A stretch of 64,000 nt of DNA from Gp6-AA40 sp036802945 (GCA_036802945.1 DAIRVG010000002.1:1-64000), one strand, 5' to 3'; counted from the stretch's first letter, positions 8,220 through 17,318 are shown. The notes: generated from the sequence alone by a model not told the origin. Made by a program: numbers and translations.

Positions 8220-8711
8220 ATGGTTTCGACGTCGCGCCGCCGGCGGCTCGCGGAGATCGCCTTGGTGGCCCTGTTCGCGGGCTGCGCCCACCGTCTTCCA
8301 AATGGCGGCGAGTGGGCCGGCGACCTGGCGGTCCGTCCCGGCAGCACGCTGCCTCGAGAGGGCGCTTCACAACCGCAGGTCATCACATTGTTCGAAGTCA
8401 GCCAGCAGCGAACCGTTGGCAAGCAATTCTTCATCGCCGGCGTTGGATACGTGGCGTTCAACGGCGGCGGTTCGACGCTCGCTGGTTTCAATCGCGCGCT
8501 CGACCCGTTCGTCGAGCTCACGGTTGCGGACCGCCGCGATCCGGGGCTGGCGGCTTGCCGCGCTCTTCTCGTGCCGGCCTCGTTTGTCGATCACGCCGTG
8601 CAGATCAGCGGTAGGGGACATTTTGCCGCCCTTCCGGGGGTTTACACGCGTAACCTGGCCGTGCTCCGGCTGGAGACGTTCTCGGCCTGCAAGCTCGTTC
8701 CTCGACGTTGA
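8220..8711 (+). CDS. Hypothetical lipoprotein
   Basis: 163 residues with an N-terminal RRRR stretch, a hydrophobic segment and the lipobox LFAGC (Cys about residue 22), so it is probably lipid-anchored. The remainder is a compact beta-rich domain with no motif I recognise, and cysteines near the middle and end that could form a disulfide. It starts 12 bases after the interrupted lipoprotein gene and is probably in the same transcript. Function unknown. Confidence 0.65.
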   Translation: MVSTSRRRRLAEIALVALFAGCAHRLPNGGEWAGDLAVRPGSTLPREGASQPQVITLFEVSQQRTVGKQFFIAGVGYVAFNGGGSTLAGFNRALDPFVELTVADRRDPGLAACRALLVPASFVDHAVQISGRGHFAALPGVYTRNLAVLRLETFSACKLVPRR

Positions 8712-8808
8712 TATGGCTATCGACCCGGCGCCGAGCTTGGCGCGGGCTCTGTGGGTTTGCCGGCTTTGCCGGTCGGAAGATCTACTAGAATTGCGGTGGA
8801 GGTGTGGC

Positions 8809-9192
8809 GTGATCACGAGGCTAAAAATCCTTGCACTCGGAGTAGTAGGGATCGTCGCGGCTGCCAGTCCGTTATTCGCACATCACTCATGGCCCGTCGA
8901 TATGTCGCGGGAGATCACAGTGAAGGGAACCGTGACGGGGTACACCTGGTCCAATCCTCACGTGATGATCGACCTTGACGTCAAGGACGCCAGCGGCAAG
9001 ATCGAGAAGTGGGACGTCGGCGGCCCCAGTACGACTCGTATGGCAGGGAACGGTTGGGACAGGACTACCCTCAAGATGGGAGACGCGATCACCGCGATCG
9101 GGTATCGTTTCTCAGATGGCTCGAACATTCTGCGACTGCAGAAGGTTGTGATGCCCAGCGGGAAGGAAATGTTCCTCTACGGCAGACAGTAG
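8809..9192 (+). CDS. DUF6152 family periplasmic protein (second copy)
   Basis: 127 residues. The GTG at 8809 is chosen because GGAGG lies six bases upstream and the signal peptide follows at once. An upstream extension in the same frame is Arg/Ser-rich and is antisense-like. The signal peptide ends SPLFA and is followed by HHSWPVDM, so the mature protein should begin His-His. VKGTV and WSNPH match the first copy. Unlike that copy it has no partner gene and lies behind a lipoprotein gene. Metal binding through the N-terminal histidine is a hypothesis. Confidence 0.85.
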   Translation: MITRLKILALGVVGIVAAASPLFAHHSWPVDMSREITVKGTVTGYTWSNPHVMIDLDVKDASGKIEKWDVGGPSTTRMAGNGWDRTTLKMGDAITAIGYRFSDGSNILRLQKVVMPSGKEMFLYGRQ

Positions 9193-9327
9193 GCGCATTC
9201 GAGCGAAGCTGCCGGGACGAGAGCTGGAAAGAGTGGTGTCAGCGGCCCGCCTCAACTGACACCATTCGACTCGAGCGAGAGGCTGCTGGCCGACGACGAA
9301 CGGAAGCAGACGATGCGCAGGCGGCCT

Positions 9328-10203
9328 CTATCGCTGACTGAGGCGGCGCAGCTTCTCCATCGGCTGTTTTAACGATCGGCCACGCCGCCGCATGTCCGCC
9401 CACACATCGCCAACCTTCGCTATGCGATCGGGCATATCCCGCAGCGTGAACGTAGCGGGATTCACCTCACCCCGCTCGACCTCTTCCCACGTGCACGGTG
9501 CGGACACCGGCGCGCCGCGCTTCGCCCGTACGGTATAAGCAGCCGCAAACGTGGCGCTGTAACCGTTTCTGCCCGTGTCGACGTAGATCCGCCCGCTGCG
9601 ATCCGCCTTACTGAATTCCTGTGTGAGGTGATCGGTCGCACGGCTCACGAACACCGTCCCGACGTTATCGGCAAAGCGCGCAACGACTCCCGTGGGGGTC
9701 TTGCCGTCAATGGGGACGACGATGTGGAAGCCCTTCGAGCCGGATGTCTTGATCCACGAGGGCAAGGCGAGTTCCTCGAGCAGATCGCGCAGACCGATCG
9801 CCGCGGCTCGCACCGCTGCGGCGTCGTCTTTGGACGGATCGAGATCGAACACGCAAAGATCGGGGTGGTTCAGATGAGGTATCCGCGACGTCCATACGTG
9901 TTGCGTCACGGTATTCTGATTTGTCATCCACAGTAGCGATCGCGTGTCAGTGATCACGGGATGATGGACGACGCCGCCCTTCTTCGGGACCTCGACGCGC
10001 TGCAGCCAGGGTGGAAAGCCCTTCGACACATCCTTTTGCCAGAACCCCTTCTCGCCTATGCCGGCGGGGTATCGTTCCATCGTGACCGGCCGCCCGCGCA
10101 GGTGAGGCACGATCACGGGCGCCATCGTTTCGTAGTAGGCGGCCAGATCGCCCTTCGTAATCCCATCATCTGGAAAGAGCACTTTTTCGGGGTGGGTGAT
10201 CAC
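9328..10203 (-). CDS. ligD: LigD-type polymerase/primase domain protein
   Basis: The stand-alone primase-polymerase (POL) domain of bacterial non-homologous end joining, 291 residues. It adds nucleotides at double-strand break ends before ligation. Visible motifs are ITHPEKVLFP near the start, the metal-binding DLDPSKDD, the nucleotide-site signature SGSKGFHIVVPI, and SGRIYVDTGRNGYSATF. The GTG at 10203 is preferred: it overlaps the stop of the upstream ligase gene (GTGA) and begins right at the conserved domain. The two genes form one operon and together make the two main activities of a split LigD. No nuclease domain is fused and no Ku gene is in the window. Confidence 0.93.
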   Translation of the reverse strand: MITHPEKVLFPDDGITKGDLAAYYETMAPVIVPHLRGRPVTMERYPAGIGEKGFWQKDVSKGFPPWLQRVEVPKKGGVVHHPVITDTRSLLWMTNQNTVTQHVWTSRIPHLNHPDLCVFDLDPSKDDAAAVRAAAIGLRDLLEELALPSWIKTSGSKGFHIVVPIDGKTPTGVVARFADNVGTVFVSRATDHLTQEFSKADRSGRIYVDTGRNGYSATFAAAYTVRAKRGAPVSAPCTWEEVERGEVNPATFTLRDMPDRIAKVGDVWADMRRRGRSLKQPMEKLRRLSQR

Positions 10204-11069
10204 GGCTGCTCCCGTGTGACGTCGCGCACGTCCTTGTCGAGGCGGAGACCGATCAACCGCGGGTGCCGCAGCTTGCCGTGTGCGGTCCATGCGATGAACG
10301 CGACCTGCACGACAATTTCGGGACGCACCCAGTGCGCGCGCAGTCGGGGCAGGCCCTTGGCGGTCATAAACGGCGACTCCGGGAGCTCGATCGCGTCGAG
10401 GCGCGTACGCAGATTCAGCAACAGCTTCGTATCGAAGCCGGTGCCGAGTTTCCCGGCAAAGACGAGGGCGTCTTCGTCGTAGTAACCGACGAGCAGCGCA
10501 CCAAGACCCACGCGCGCACCCTGCGGATCGGTAAAGCCGCCCACGACAAACGCCTGCGACGTCTCACACTTCATCTTCAGCCAGTGTTTCGAACGACGAT
10601 GCTCGTACGGCGAGCCTCGGCGTTTGGCAATCACTCCTTCCCAGCCCTCGCGCCTGGCTCGCTCCCACGGTGTCTGGTCCTCGACGAGCTCGACGCGTCG
10701 CATCGGGGGCTCGAACGGCAACTCCTGCAGCAGCGCGCGTCGATCTTCAAGCGGCAACGAGGTCACCGCGCGTCCGTTCAACCACAGAATGTCGAAGACG
10801 TGATATGCGGTCCGGCCGTCCCAGGTCATCTCGCCGTCGAGAATCACCTCATGGACAGGAAGATTGGCGATTGCGCTGGCCATCGCCGGCAGATGTTGCG
10901 GAAGTCGATTGCGTGAGTACAGCTGAACATCGGAGCCACATTTGTACGCGAGCAGCCTGATGCCGTCGAACTTGCGCTCGAACAACCAGTCGTGTCCGAT
11001 GAAGCGGTCCTGCGTCAGCGTGGCGGCCATTGGTTCAAGCCAGTCGGGCATTGTCGCAACGAGTGCCAT
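10200..11069 (-). CDS. ATP-dependent DNA ligase, LigD-type ligase domain
   Basis: 289 residues from ATG 11069; a TTG at 11090 is the alternative. The adenylation motif KFDGIR holds the catalytic lysine near residue 33, and later motifs include LDGEM, EGVIAKRRGS and WLKMK. The C-terminal third is the OB-fold with RPEIVVQVAF. This is the ATP-dependent ligase domain that seals breaks in end joining. The stop overlaps the start of the polymerase gene, so both products are made together. The order ligase then polymerase in separate genes differs from the single fused LigD of Pseudomonas or Mycobacterium. Confidence 0.93.
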   Translation of the reverse strand: MALVATMPDWLEPMAATLTQDRFIGHDWLFERKFDGIRLLAYKCGSDVQLYSRNRLPQHLPAMASAIANLPVHEVILDGEMTWDGRTAYHVFDILWLNGRAVTSLPLEDRRALLQELPFEPPMRRVELVEDQTPWERARREGWEGVIAKRRGSPYEHRRSKHWLKMKCETSQAFVVGGFTDPQGARVGLGALLVGYYDEDALVFAGKLGTGFDTKLLLNLRTRLDAIELPESPFMTAKGLPRLRAHWVRPEIVVQVAFIAWTAHGKLRHPRLIGLRLDKDVRDVTREQP

Positions 11070-11245
11070 GGCGTGGTCAGGCCGAGCCAAAGGTCAATGG
11101 AACAGAAGGTGAGCGTCGCGCCACGTAACAGTCTCACACCAGAACTCTTAGAGAGTCGAGGGCGGGGGGCGGACGGATCGTGCCGGTTGGCCGAGGACTC
11201 GGATAGGTTGGCTCCCAGGCTGGAGCGCTTAGCTCAAGGCCCGGA

Positions 11246-11623
11246 TTACTGAAGTGGTCCCACAGCTCTGGCGGCTATCGCTGGCGCCAGATACCAGAAC
11301 CAGAACAGCGCGGCCGCGAAGATAACCGGGCGCCAGTGAAGGGTGAACGGCAACCCGTTGCGCATCATGTAAATCGTGCACGCCAGGACTGTTTGGGCAA
11401 TGAGGGCCGCGAGAGCGACGCTCGCGACGACTGCCGCGATAAGGAGGAAAGCGCCCACGTGATCGCTATCGGCTGCGCACGTCTCATCCAACAGACATGA
11501 CGTGACGAATCCAGCCTGAAGGGCTAGCCGCCCCTGACGATCGCTGCGTCTAGCTCCTGAGTCCGTGCAATTACGCGAATTGCCCGTCGCTTGCGCCGCG
11601 ACGGACGTTATCGCCTGCGGCAC
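11246..11623 (-). CDS. Possible small membrane protein overlapping the HExxH gene
   Basis: A frame of 125 codons starting with GTG at 11623, overlapping the upstream gene by 16 bases. The first ~45 residues are polar and may not be real. The rest has two clear hydrophobic segments (about residues 58-80 and 95-118, the second rich in Trp and Phe). I do not recognise it. The overlap would allow coupled translation. A shorter start within the frame is possible. Confidence 0.4.
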   Translation of the reverse strand: MPQAITSVAAQATGNSRNCTDSGARRSDRQGRLALQAGFVTSCLLDETCAADSDHVGAFLLIAAVVASVALAALIAQTVLACTIYMMRNGLPFTLHWRPVIFAAALFWFWYLAPAIAARAVGPLQ

Positions 11624-12141
11624 TTCTGCACCTCAGCGCGGACCGCTGCTCCCGTTTCAACGGCCGCGTCGGTCTCGAAGGGCTTGAGGAAGCCGCCAGT
11701 CGAAACCGTATGCAGGTAAAAGTGGTGCAAGCCCGCGGTGCTGGTTACCGTCCGATTGCTCAGGATCTCGATGGCGTGCCGAAGTTCGTGACCGATTGAT
11801 CCCATGAGGTCCCAGTCGACCTCCCCTGTGTTGACGTGCACCCGCACAAACCGGTGCCCGCCACCAGTCGTCACGGACACAAGGCACGCCCGTACACCTC
11901 GCCCGCATTGACCCTTCTCGACGTACACAATGCCTTGGCTCGCGTTGATGGTTTCAATGAGACCGCGGAAGGTCTTTGATTGCTGATTCGCCAGGCCCAT
12001 CAGCACCACGATTGAGGCGTTGCTCGAGCGTACGTGTTGAACAGTTTCTCCATCTACATCGTCAGCGCACGCTGGCCGTCCCGCGCATGCCACCCCGATC
12101 ATCATCAAGCCGATGATCAGGTGCCGTGTTGTCTGCCTCAT
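11608..12141 (-). CDS. Small secreted protein with an HExxH zinc motif
   Basis: 177 residues from ATG 12141, which follows a GAGGGGAG ribosome site and begins with a signal peptide cleaved near ACADD. A GIGHELRHAIEI-like stretch (read as GSIGHELRHAIEIL) holds HExxH near residue 121, as in zinc metallopeptidases; a third ligand cannot be fixed by eye. Cysteines at CGRGVRAC may form a disulfide. It could be a small periplasmic peptidase or a degenerate relative. It is transcribed towards the ligD operon with a possible small membrane protein after it. Confidence 0.7.
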   Translation of the reverse strand: MRQTTRHLIIGLMMIGVACAGRPACADDVDGETVQHVRSSNASIVVLMGLANQQSKTFRGLIETINASQGIVYVEKGQCGRGVRACLVSVTTGGGHRFVRVHVNTGEVDWDLMGSIGHELRHAIEILSNRTVTSTAGLHHFYLHTVSTGGFLKPFETDAAVETGAAVRAEVQKCRRR

Positions 12142-12269
12142 ACCGTGACTCCCCTCGTTCAGAGAGGCGTGAACGGCCGGCAAAAACTTGCATGAGCTCA
12201 GAACGCACGTGAGACTCCGGAAAAACTTGCGGTTGAGAAGGCGATGTCCGGAAAGTGATGGCCTACGCA

Positions 12270-12312
12270 GTCACGGAGACACGACTCCGTGCCTCCGTGG
12301 CCCGTTGAAGCA
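12270..12312 (+). repeat. Dispersed CTCCGTG-type palindromic repeat, copy A
   Basis: TCACGGAGACACGACTCCGTG folds on itself, and the following CCTCCGTGGCCCGTTGAA is shared with copies at 23979-24052 (inverted) and 49249-49293, and more loosely with 16650-16697. It lies between the divergent HExxH and FAD oxidoreductase genes. Confidence 0.75.
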
Positions 12313-12417
12313 AAAAATGGTCTAAGTGTGGTTCTGAGGAGGAACGGTGTTTCGGGGATACTAGATCATGGGCAGCGGGGAAGCATCGCGCAATCGAGGA
12401 GCGGCAGGAGATCAGAC

Positions 12418-13632
12418 ATGAAGACGGCGTACGACGTGATCATCGTGGGAGCGCGCTGCGCGGGTTCGCCGACGGCGATGCTACTGGCCCGTAAGGGATA
12501 CCGTGTGCTCGTTGTCGACCGCGCGACGTTCCCCAGTGACACCGTATCGACGCATGTAGTGCATCCGCTGGGCGTCGCCGCTCTCGCACGGTGGGGATTG
12601 ATCGATCGGCTCACTGTGACCGGATGTCCGCCGATTCACACGTACACCTTCGATTTCGGTCCTTTCACGATCGCCGGATCGCCGGGCACCAGCTACGCTC
12701 CGGTCGCGTACTGCGCCAGGCGGACGGTGCTCGACAAACTGCTCGTCGACGCAGCGGCTGAGGCCGGTGCGGAGATTCGGGAAGGCTTCACCGTGGAGGA
12801 GGTCCTGATCGAAGACGAACGCGTCGTTGGCATCAAGGGCCGCTCAAAGGGTGGCGAGGCCATGACCGAGCGAGCCAGACTGGTGATCGGGGCGGATGGC
12901 CGCTACTCGGTCGTGGCGGAAGCCGTCCGGCCCGAACAGTACAACGAAAGGCCGCCGCTGCTCGCCGCCTACTACACGTATTGGAGCGATCTTCCGATCG
13001 ACGGGCGGTTCGAAACCTACATCCGCGCACGCCGCGGATTCGCTGCGGCGCCGACGCACGACGGCCTGACGCTCACCGTCGGAGGATGGCCGCACGCGGA
13101 ATTCGAGACAAACAAGAAAGATGTCGAGGGCAATTTTCTAAAGATGTTCGATCTCGCGCCCGAGTTCGCAGAACGCGTTCGCGGCGCGAAACGAGCGGCG
13201 CCGTTTGCCGGCGCGGCCGTGACGAATTACTTCCGCAAGCCGTACGGTCCCGGTTGGACGCTCGTTGGCGATGCGGGTTACAACAAAGATCCGATTACGG
13301 CTCAGGGAATCAGTGACGCCTTCCGCGACGCCGAGCACTGCGCGATGGCATTGGACCAAACGTTTACCGGCGCTCGATCGTTCGACGACGCTATGAGCGA
13401 GTGGCAGCGCGCCCGCGACCGGCACGTGCTGCCGATGTACGAATTCACATGTCAGCTGGCGACGCTGGAGCCCCCGCCGCCCCAGATGCAGCAGTTGTTC
13501 CGCGCGATCCACGGCAATCAGAAGGCCATGGACGGCTTTGTACAGATGAACGCGGGAACGATCTCACCGGCGGAGTTCTTATCGCCCGAAAATATCGGCG
13601 CGATTATGACCGCTCGAGCAGCAAGCGCCTGA
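12418..13632 (+). CDS. FAD-dependent oxidoreductase (PHBH / geranylgeranyl-reductase-like)
   Basis: 404 residues of the FAD-binding monooxygenase/reductase superfamily. The N-terminal dinucleotide fold is VIIVGARCAGSPTAMLLA. The second FAD motif is GDAGYNKDPITAQGISDAF in the last third. The central part would bind substrate. ATG 12418 is chosen because GGCAGGAG precedes it and the Rossmann strand begins five residues in; upstream codons in frame are not conserved-looking. It is monocistronic. Such enzymes hydroxylate or reduce aromatic or isoprenoid compounds with NAD(P)H, and the substrate here cannot be read from sequence. Confidence 0.88.
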   Translation: MKTAYDVIIVGARCAGSPTAMLLARKGYRVLVVDRATFPSDTVSTHVVHPLGVAALARWGLIDRLTVTGCPPIHTYTFDFGPFTIAGSPGTSYAPVAYCARRTVLDKLLVDAAAEAGAEIREGFTVEEVLIEDERVVGIKGRSKGGEAMTERARLVIGADGRYSVVAEAVRPEQYNERPPLLAAYYTYWSDLPIDGRFETYIRARRGFAAAPTHDGLTLTVGGWPHAEFETNKKDVEGNFLKMFDLAPEFAERVRGAKRAAPFAGAAVTNYFRKPYGPGWTLVGDAGYNKDPITAQGISDAFRDAEHCAMALDQTFTGARSFDDAMSEWQRARDRHVLPMYEFTCQLATLEPPPPQMQQLFRAIHGNQKAMDGFVQMNAGTISPAEFLSPENIGAIMTARAASA

Positions 13633-13884
13633 CGCTCGAGACGGAGCAGCGCTTGTGTCACGCTCCTTCGCAGACTTCGGCCGTCCGCGGACAGGCTTCC
13701 TAACGGCTCGGGTGTGGATCATCAAGATGGCTCGAGGGGGAGTATCGAGTTGGCTCGTGAAACGCATCCCCAGCCTGACGACAAAGTGATACATCCGGTT
13801 ATGTGCGACGGGAGCGTTGGCAGGGTCTAATATCCGGTGTTCTTGACCAAACGCCGACTACGGCGAGGAGCATAGAGGAGAGGT

Positions 13885-14652
13885 ATGCGCGTCACCACGT
13901 TTGTTCTCGTGTTGCTGATTTCCATGGCTGTCCCTGCGGTTGCCCAGGAATGGACCGAGTACCACAGCGTCCGAGATGGCTTCAAGGTCGATTTCCCTGG
14001 CGAACCCACGGTGACTGAGACCACTTGGAAGTCGGAACACGGCTTCATGCTGCCGGAGCGAATCTACACGGTTGAAAAGGGTCGCGAGCGTTACTCGGTC
14101 AGCGTGATGGACTACCGCGGCATCGAGCCGATGGGTCTCGAGCGCGCCAAGTTGTGCCCGCCGGGCTCCGAGCCCTGCCTTGGAAGCGACCTCTCGGGTA
14201 TCGGCTACTGGAAGCATGAGATTCGAGGGGCAGTCGCCAACGCGATGCTCAGGCTCATGCAACGGAACGTGAAGATCACCGATTTCTTCTGGACGCAGCT
14301 CGATCTCGTCGAAGGGTTTCAGCTCCAGATGATCAACAACGCCGATCAGTCCCCTGCCTTCGCCTTTGTCGCCATGCATGACAACAGGCTCTACGTGGTC
14401 GAGGGATTCGTGCCCAAGGGGTACCCGGCACCTGCCCTGTTTCAAACGTCGATGGGGTGGTTGGACAAGGACGGGAACGCGATTCGCTATCAGACGCTGT
14501 ACGCGAACGAGTTCCACGGAATGGGAATATACCCACCACCCCCGCATGGAGGTGGCGGCGGCGCCGGCGGTGGCCCCGGCGGTGGAGGCCAGGGGCAAGG
14601 TGGCGGCCGTGGCCGACGCGGTGGTGGCGCCGGCAACCCCCAGCAGCCGTAA
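13885..14652 (+). CDS. Secreted hypothetical protein with Gly-rich tail
   Basis: 255 residues with a clear signal peptide (cleavage after AVAQ, about residue 21). The main domain (about 22-210) begins EWTEYHSVRDGFKVDFPGEP, a pattern seen in small secreted proteins of unknown function where a strand-rich domain follows the signal. The last ~40 residues are almost only Gly with some Gln, Arg and Pro, a likely flexible tail. No enzyme motif is visible. Two cysteines at LCPPGSEPC may pair. It stands alone between the FAD oxidoreductase and the LuxR-type regulator. Confidence 0.7.
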   Translation: MRVTTFVLVLLISMAVPAVAQEWTEYHSVRDGFKVDFPGEPTVTETTWKSEHGFMLPERIYTVEKGRERYSVSVMDYRGIEPMGLERAKLCPPGSEPCLGSDLSGIGYWKHEIRGAVANAMLRLMQRNVKITDFFWTQLDLVEGFQLQMINNADQSPAFAFVAMHDNRLYVVEGFVPKGYPAPALFQTSMGWLDKDGNAIRYQTLYANEFHGMGIYPPPPHGGGGGAGGGPGGGGQGQGGGRGRRGGGAGNPQQP

Positions 14653-14909
14653 CCCGACCTCGATTCGCGCGCGACCGCAAACGTGAGCTGCGGGCGGCGC
14701 GCGCGGCACGACGCCGCGCGAGCGCACCGAGGCATAGTGCGCGTGTCCGGCAGTCATCTCGTTGAAGATTCCACGTCACGCCCACCGCTGGCTTTGCCGC
14801 CGGCAAGCGTCTGTGCCACGCGCCGTTGAAGGATTACCGCCAGCCGCCTCCTGGCAATGAACGGAATTCGACGGTTCTCGTACTGCTAATCTGTGATGGG
14901 CTGCCCATC

Positions 14910-16613
14910 GTGAAAACTCAGGACTCCCGCAGCGAACGCGTCACGCCGATCAGACCCCTTAAGGGTCTCGATGCGGGCCGGGCGGCGCTTGGTCGTGGCG
15001 ACTGGCAGGCGGCCCGTCTCGCATTCGAAGTGTCGCTGAAGACCGACGAAAATCCCGAGGCGCTCGAAGGGTTGGGGCTCGCCGCCTGGTGGCTCGATCT
15101 GGCCGACATCGTGTTCGACGTCCGCGAACGCGCGTATCGCATCTATCGTGAGCGCGACGACAGCCTGGGAGCAGCACGGATGGCTGTGTGGCTCGCCTGG
15201 GATACTGCGGCGTTCCGCGGCGAGCAGGCGGTTGCGAACGGGTGGCTTCAGCGGGCTCATCGGCTCCTGGAGGGCCGTCCGGATGCGCCAGAACATGCAT
15301 GGCTTGCGCTGCGGAGCGGCGTCTTCGCGCTGCTCGATGACGGAGATCCGGAAGAGGCGGGGAAACTCGCATCTGAAGCGGTGCGGATTGGACACGCGGT
15401 CGGTGCGGTGGACTACGAGATGGTCGGACGCGCGCTGCATGGCTTTGCGCGCGTGACGGCCGGCAGCGTCGCGGAAGGCCTTCAGGAGTTGGACGAAGTC
15501 AACGCCGCGGTGCTGGCGGGCGAAATGCGCGATCGGGTGCTGATCGGCCTTGCCTGCTGCTACCTGATTGCCGCCTGTGAACGCATCCGCGACTACGAGC
15601 GCGCGGTCCAATGGTGCGATCGTCTGAAGGCCTTCTGCGCGAAATGGGGATTCCGGCCGCTGTTTGCCGTGTGCCGTACCCAATACGCCTCGGTGTGCAT
15701 GTGGCGTGGCGCATGGGAGGAAGCCGAACGGGAGCTGACATCAGCCGCCGACGAGCTCGCGGCGTCCCGTCCGGCCATGACGGGGGAGGGGCTCGTGCGC
15801 CTCGGAGAATTGCGAAGGCGCCAGGGAAAGCTCGACGAAGCCATGACGCTGTTCGAGCGCGTTGGATCGCATCCGCTCGCCTCGCTCGGGCGCGCGAGTG
15901 TGATATTCGATCGCGGGGACTTCAAGACCGCCGCCGATCTCGCTGAGCGCCACCTCCGGCGTCTGCCAGCGAGCAATCGGACTGAGCGCGCGGCTGCGCT
16001 GGAGCTGATGGTTCGCGCCTGCCTGGAGCAGGGTCGCGCGGAGGAAGCCACGCAGGCGGTCGTCGAACTCCGCGCCATCGCGAACGAAGCAGGGACGGGA
16101 CCGCTGCAGGCGTTGGCCAGTCTCGCGGCGGGCCTCGTGGCGTCGAGATCGCGCGATCCGAAATCTGCGAGGAAGCATCTGGAGGATGCGGTCGATCTCT
16201 TCAAGGAGAGCGGCGCGCCTTTTGAGACCGGTCGCGCGCGCGTGGAGCTCGCTCGCGTGATGGGAGCGCTCGGGCGTTCCGAAGCGGGTGTGAACGAGGC
16301 CCGGCGCGCGATCGAAGATCTGACGCCGCTCGGTGCAGGTCTGGAGATCGCTCGCGCCCGCGCGGTGCTCGATGCCCTGGCGACGGGCCCGGCAGCCGCA
16401 TCACCAGGGGCCGAAGACCGGAAAGGCCTGACGCCACGAGAGGTCGAGATTCTTCGGCTGATTTCGACCGGCCTCAACAATCAGGCGATTGCGGAGCGAC
16501 TCTTCATAAGCGAGCACACCGTCCACAGGCACGTCGCCAATACCCTCACCAAGCTCAACGTGTCGTCCCGATCGGCGGCCGTCGCTCAGGCCGGCCGCCT
16601 CGGACTGCTGTAG
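14910..16613 (+). CDS. TPR protein with C-terminal LuxR-type DNA-binding domain
   Basis: About 567 residues. The N-terminal ~480 residues are helical TPR-like repeats; the last ~60 are a LuxR helix-turn-helix (LTPREVEILRLISTGLNNQA, then SEHTVHRHVANTLTKL). It is therefore a transcription regulator that senses a partner protein or ligand through the repeats. It has neither the ATPase domain of MalT-type regulators nor a receiver domain. The start is uncertain: TTG 14826 opens the frame and GTG 14910 is closer to the repeat region. Its targets are unknown. The cupin gene follows after 195 bases. Confidence 0.85.
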   Translation: MKTQDSRSERVTPIRPLKGLDAGRAALGRGDWQAARLAFEVSLKTDENPEALEGLGLAAWWLDLADIVFDVRERAYRIYRERDDSLGAARMAVWLAWDTAAFRGEQAVANGWLQRAHRLLEGRPDAPEHAWLALRSGVFALLDDGDPEEAGKLASEAVRIGHAVGAVDYEMVGRALHGFARVTAGSVAEGLQELDEVNAAVLAGEMRDRVLIGLACCYLIAACERIRDYERAVQWCDRLKAFCAKWGFRPLFAVCRTQYASVCMWRGAWEEAERELTSAADELAASRPAMTGEGLVRLGELRRRQGKLDEAMTLFERVGSHPLASLGRASVIFDRGDFKTAADLAERHLRRLPASNRTERAAALELMVRACLEQGRAEEATQAVVELRAIANEAGTGPLQALASLAAGLVASRSRDPKSARKHLEDAVDLFKESGAPFETGRARVELARVMGALGRSEAGVNEARRAIEDLTPLGAGLEIARARAVLDALATGPAAASPGAEDRKGLTPREVEILRLISTGLNNQAIAERLFISEHTVHRHVANTLTKLNVSSRSAAVAQAGRLGLL

Positions 16614-16649
16614 ACGCCAACAGTCCGCGCCCGTTTTCCCTTCAGCGGT

Positions 16650-16697
16650 GCCACGGAGGCACGTGGGAGTGGAAACCGCCTTAGTGGCCCGTCCGGG
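16650..16697 (-). repeat. Degenerate CTCCGTG-type repeat, copy B
   Basis: GCCACGGAGGCACG and the following GTGG/CC-rich bases resemble the inverse of copy A. The match is partial, so this may be a decayed copy. Confidence 0.45.
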
Positions 16698-16808
16698 CCA
16701 TTTTTATCCGTCGCCGCAAAATGACCCGAACCGGTGAAGAGGTGGTTCGGGCGTCTTGCTAGATTTCTCCCGTCAACGATTCCCGTCATTTTCAGCGAAG
16801 GAGAAATC

Positions 16809-17318
16809 ATGAAGACGACACGCCTCACGACCACGTTGTTCGGGAGTCTTGCCGCGGCCCTGCTGTTTGCGTCTTTCGTCGTCTCGGCGGCCGTTGCGCA
16901 GACGCCGGCCCATGTCATGGAGAACCTCAGCATCGCGAAGTGGGGTCCCGCGCCGCCGATGCTGCCGCCCGGTGCCGAGATAGCCGTCCTCGCGGGAGAC
17001 CCGACCAAGGCGGTGCCCTACACCATCCGTCTGAAGTTCCCGGCGAACTATGACATTCCGGCCCATTCGCACCCGAGCGATGAGAACGTCGCGGTCGTCT
17101 CGGGCGAACTCTTCATGGGGATGGGCGCAAAACTGGACAAGAGAGGCGGACTAGGCCTCCGCGTCGGAGGATTCGCGCTGATGCCGGCCTACGCCAATCA
17201 CTTCGCCTATACCAGGAGTGAAACCACTATCGTGCTCTACGGGCAGGGACCGGTCGAGTTCAAGTACGTGAACCCGGCGGACGATCCCCGCACGAAGACG
17301 ACAACGAGCCTCAAGTAG
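16809..17318 (+). CDS. Secreted cupin-domain protein
   Basis: 169 residues with a signal peptide (cleavage after AVAQ near residue 31). The start is ATG 16809 behind GAAGGAG. The cupin signature is visible as IPAHSHPSDENVAVVSGEL, where the His-x-His and Glu would bind a metal, and the second motif ends in a YANHFAYTR-type histidine. It resembles DUF4437-like and other single-cupin proteins exported by Acidobacteriota. The substrate is unknown. A relative with similar architecture is at 49401 in this window. A perfect hairpin follows the stop codon. Confidence 0.85.
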   Translation: MKTTRLTTTLFGSLAAALLFASFVVSAAVAQTPAHVMENLSIAKWGPAPPMLPPGAEIAVLAGDPTKAVPYTIRLKFPANYDIPAHSHPSDENVAVVSGELFMGMGAKLDKRGGLGLRVGGFALMPAYANHFAYTRSETTIVLYGQGPVEFKYVNPADDPRTKTTTSLK

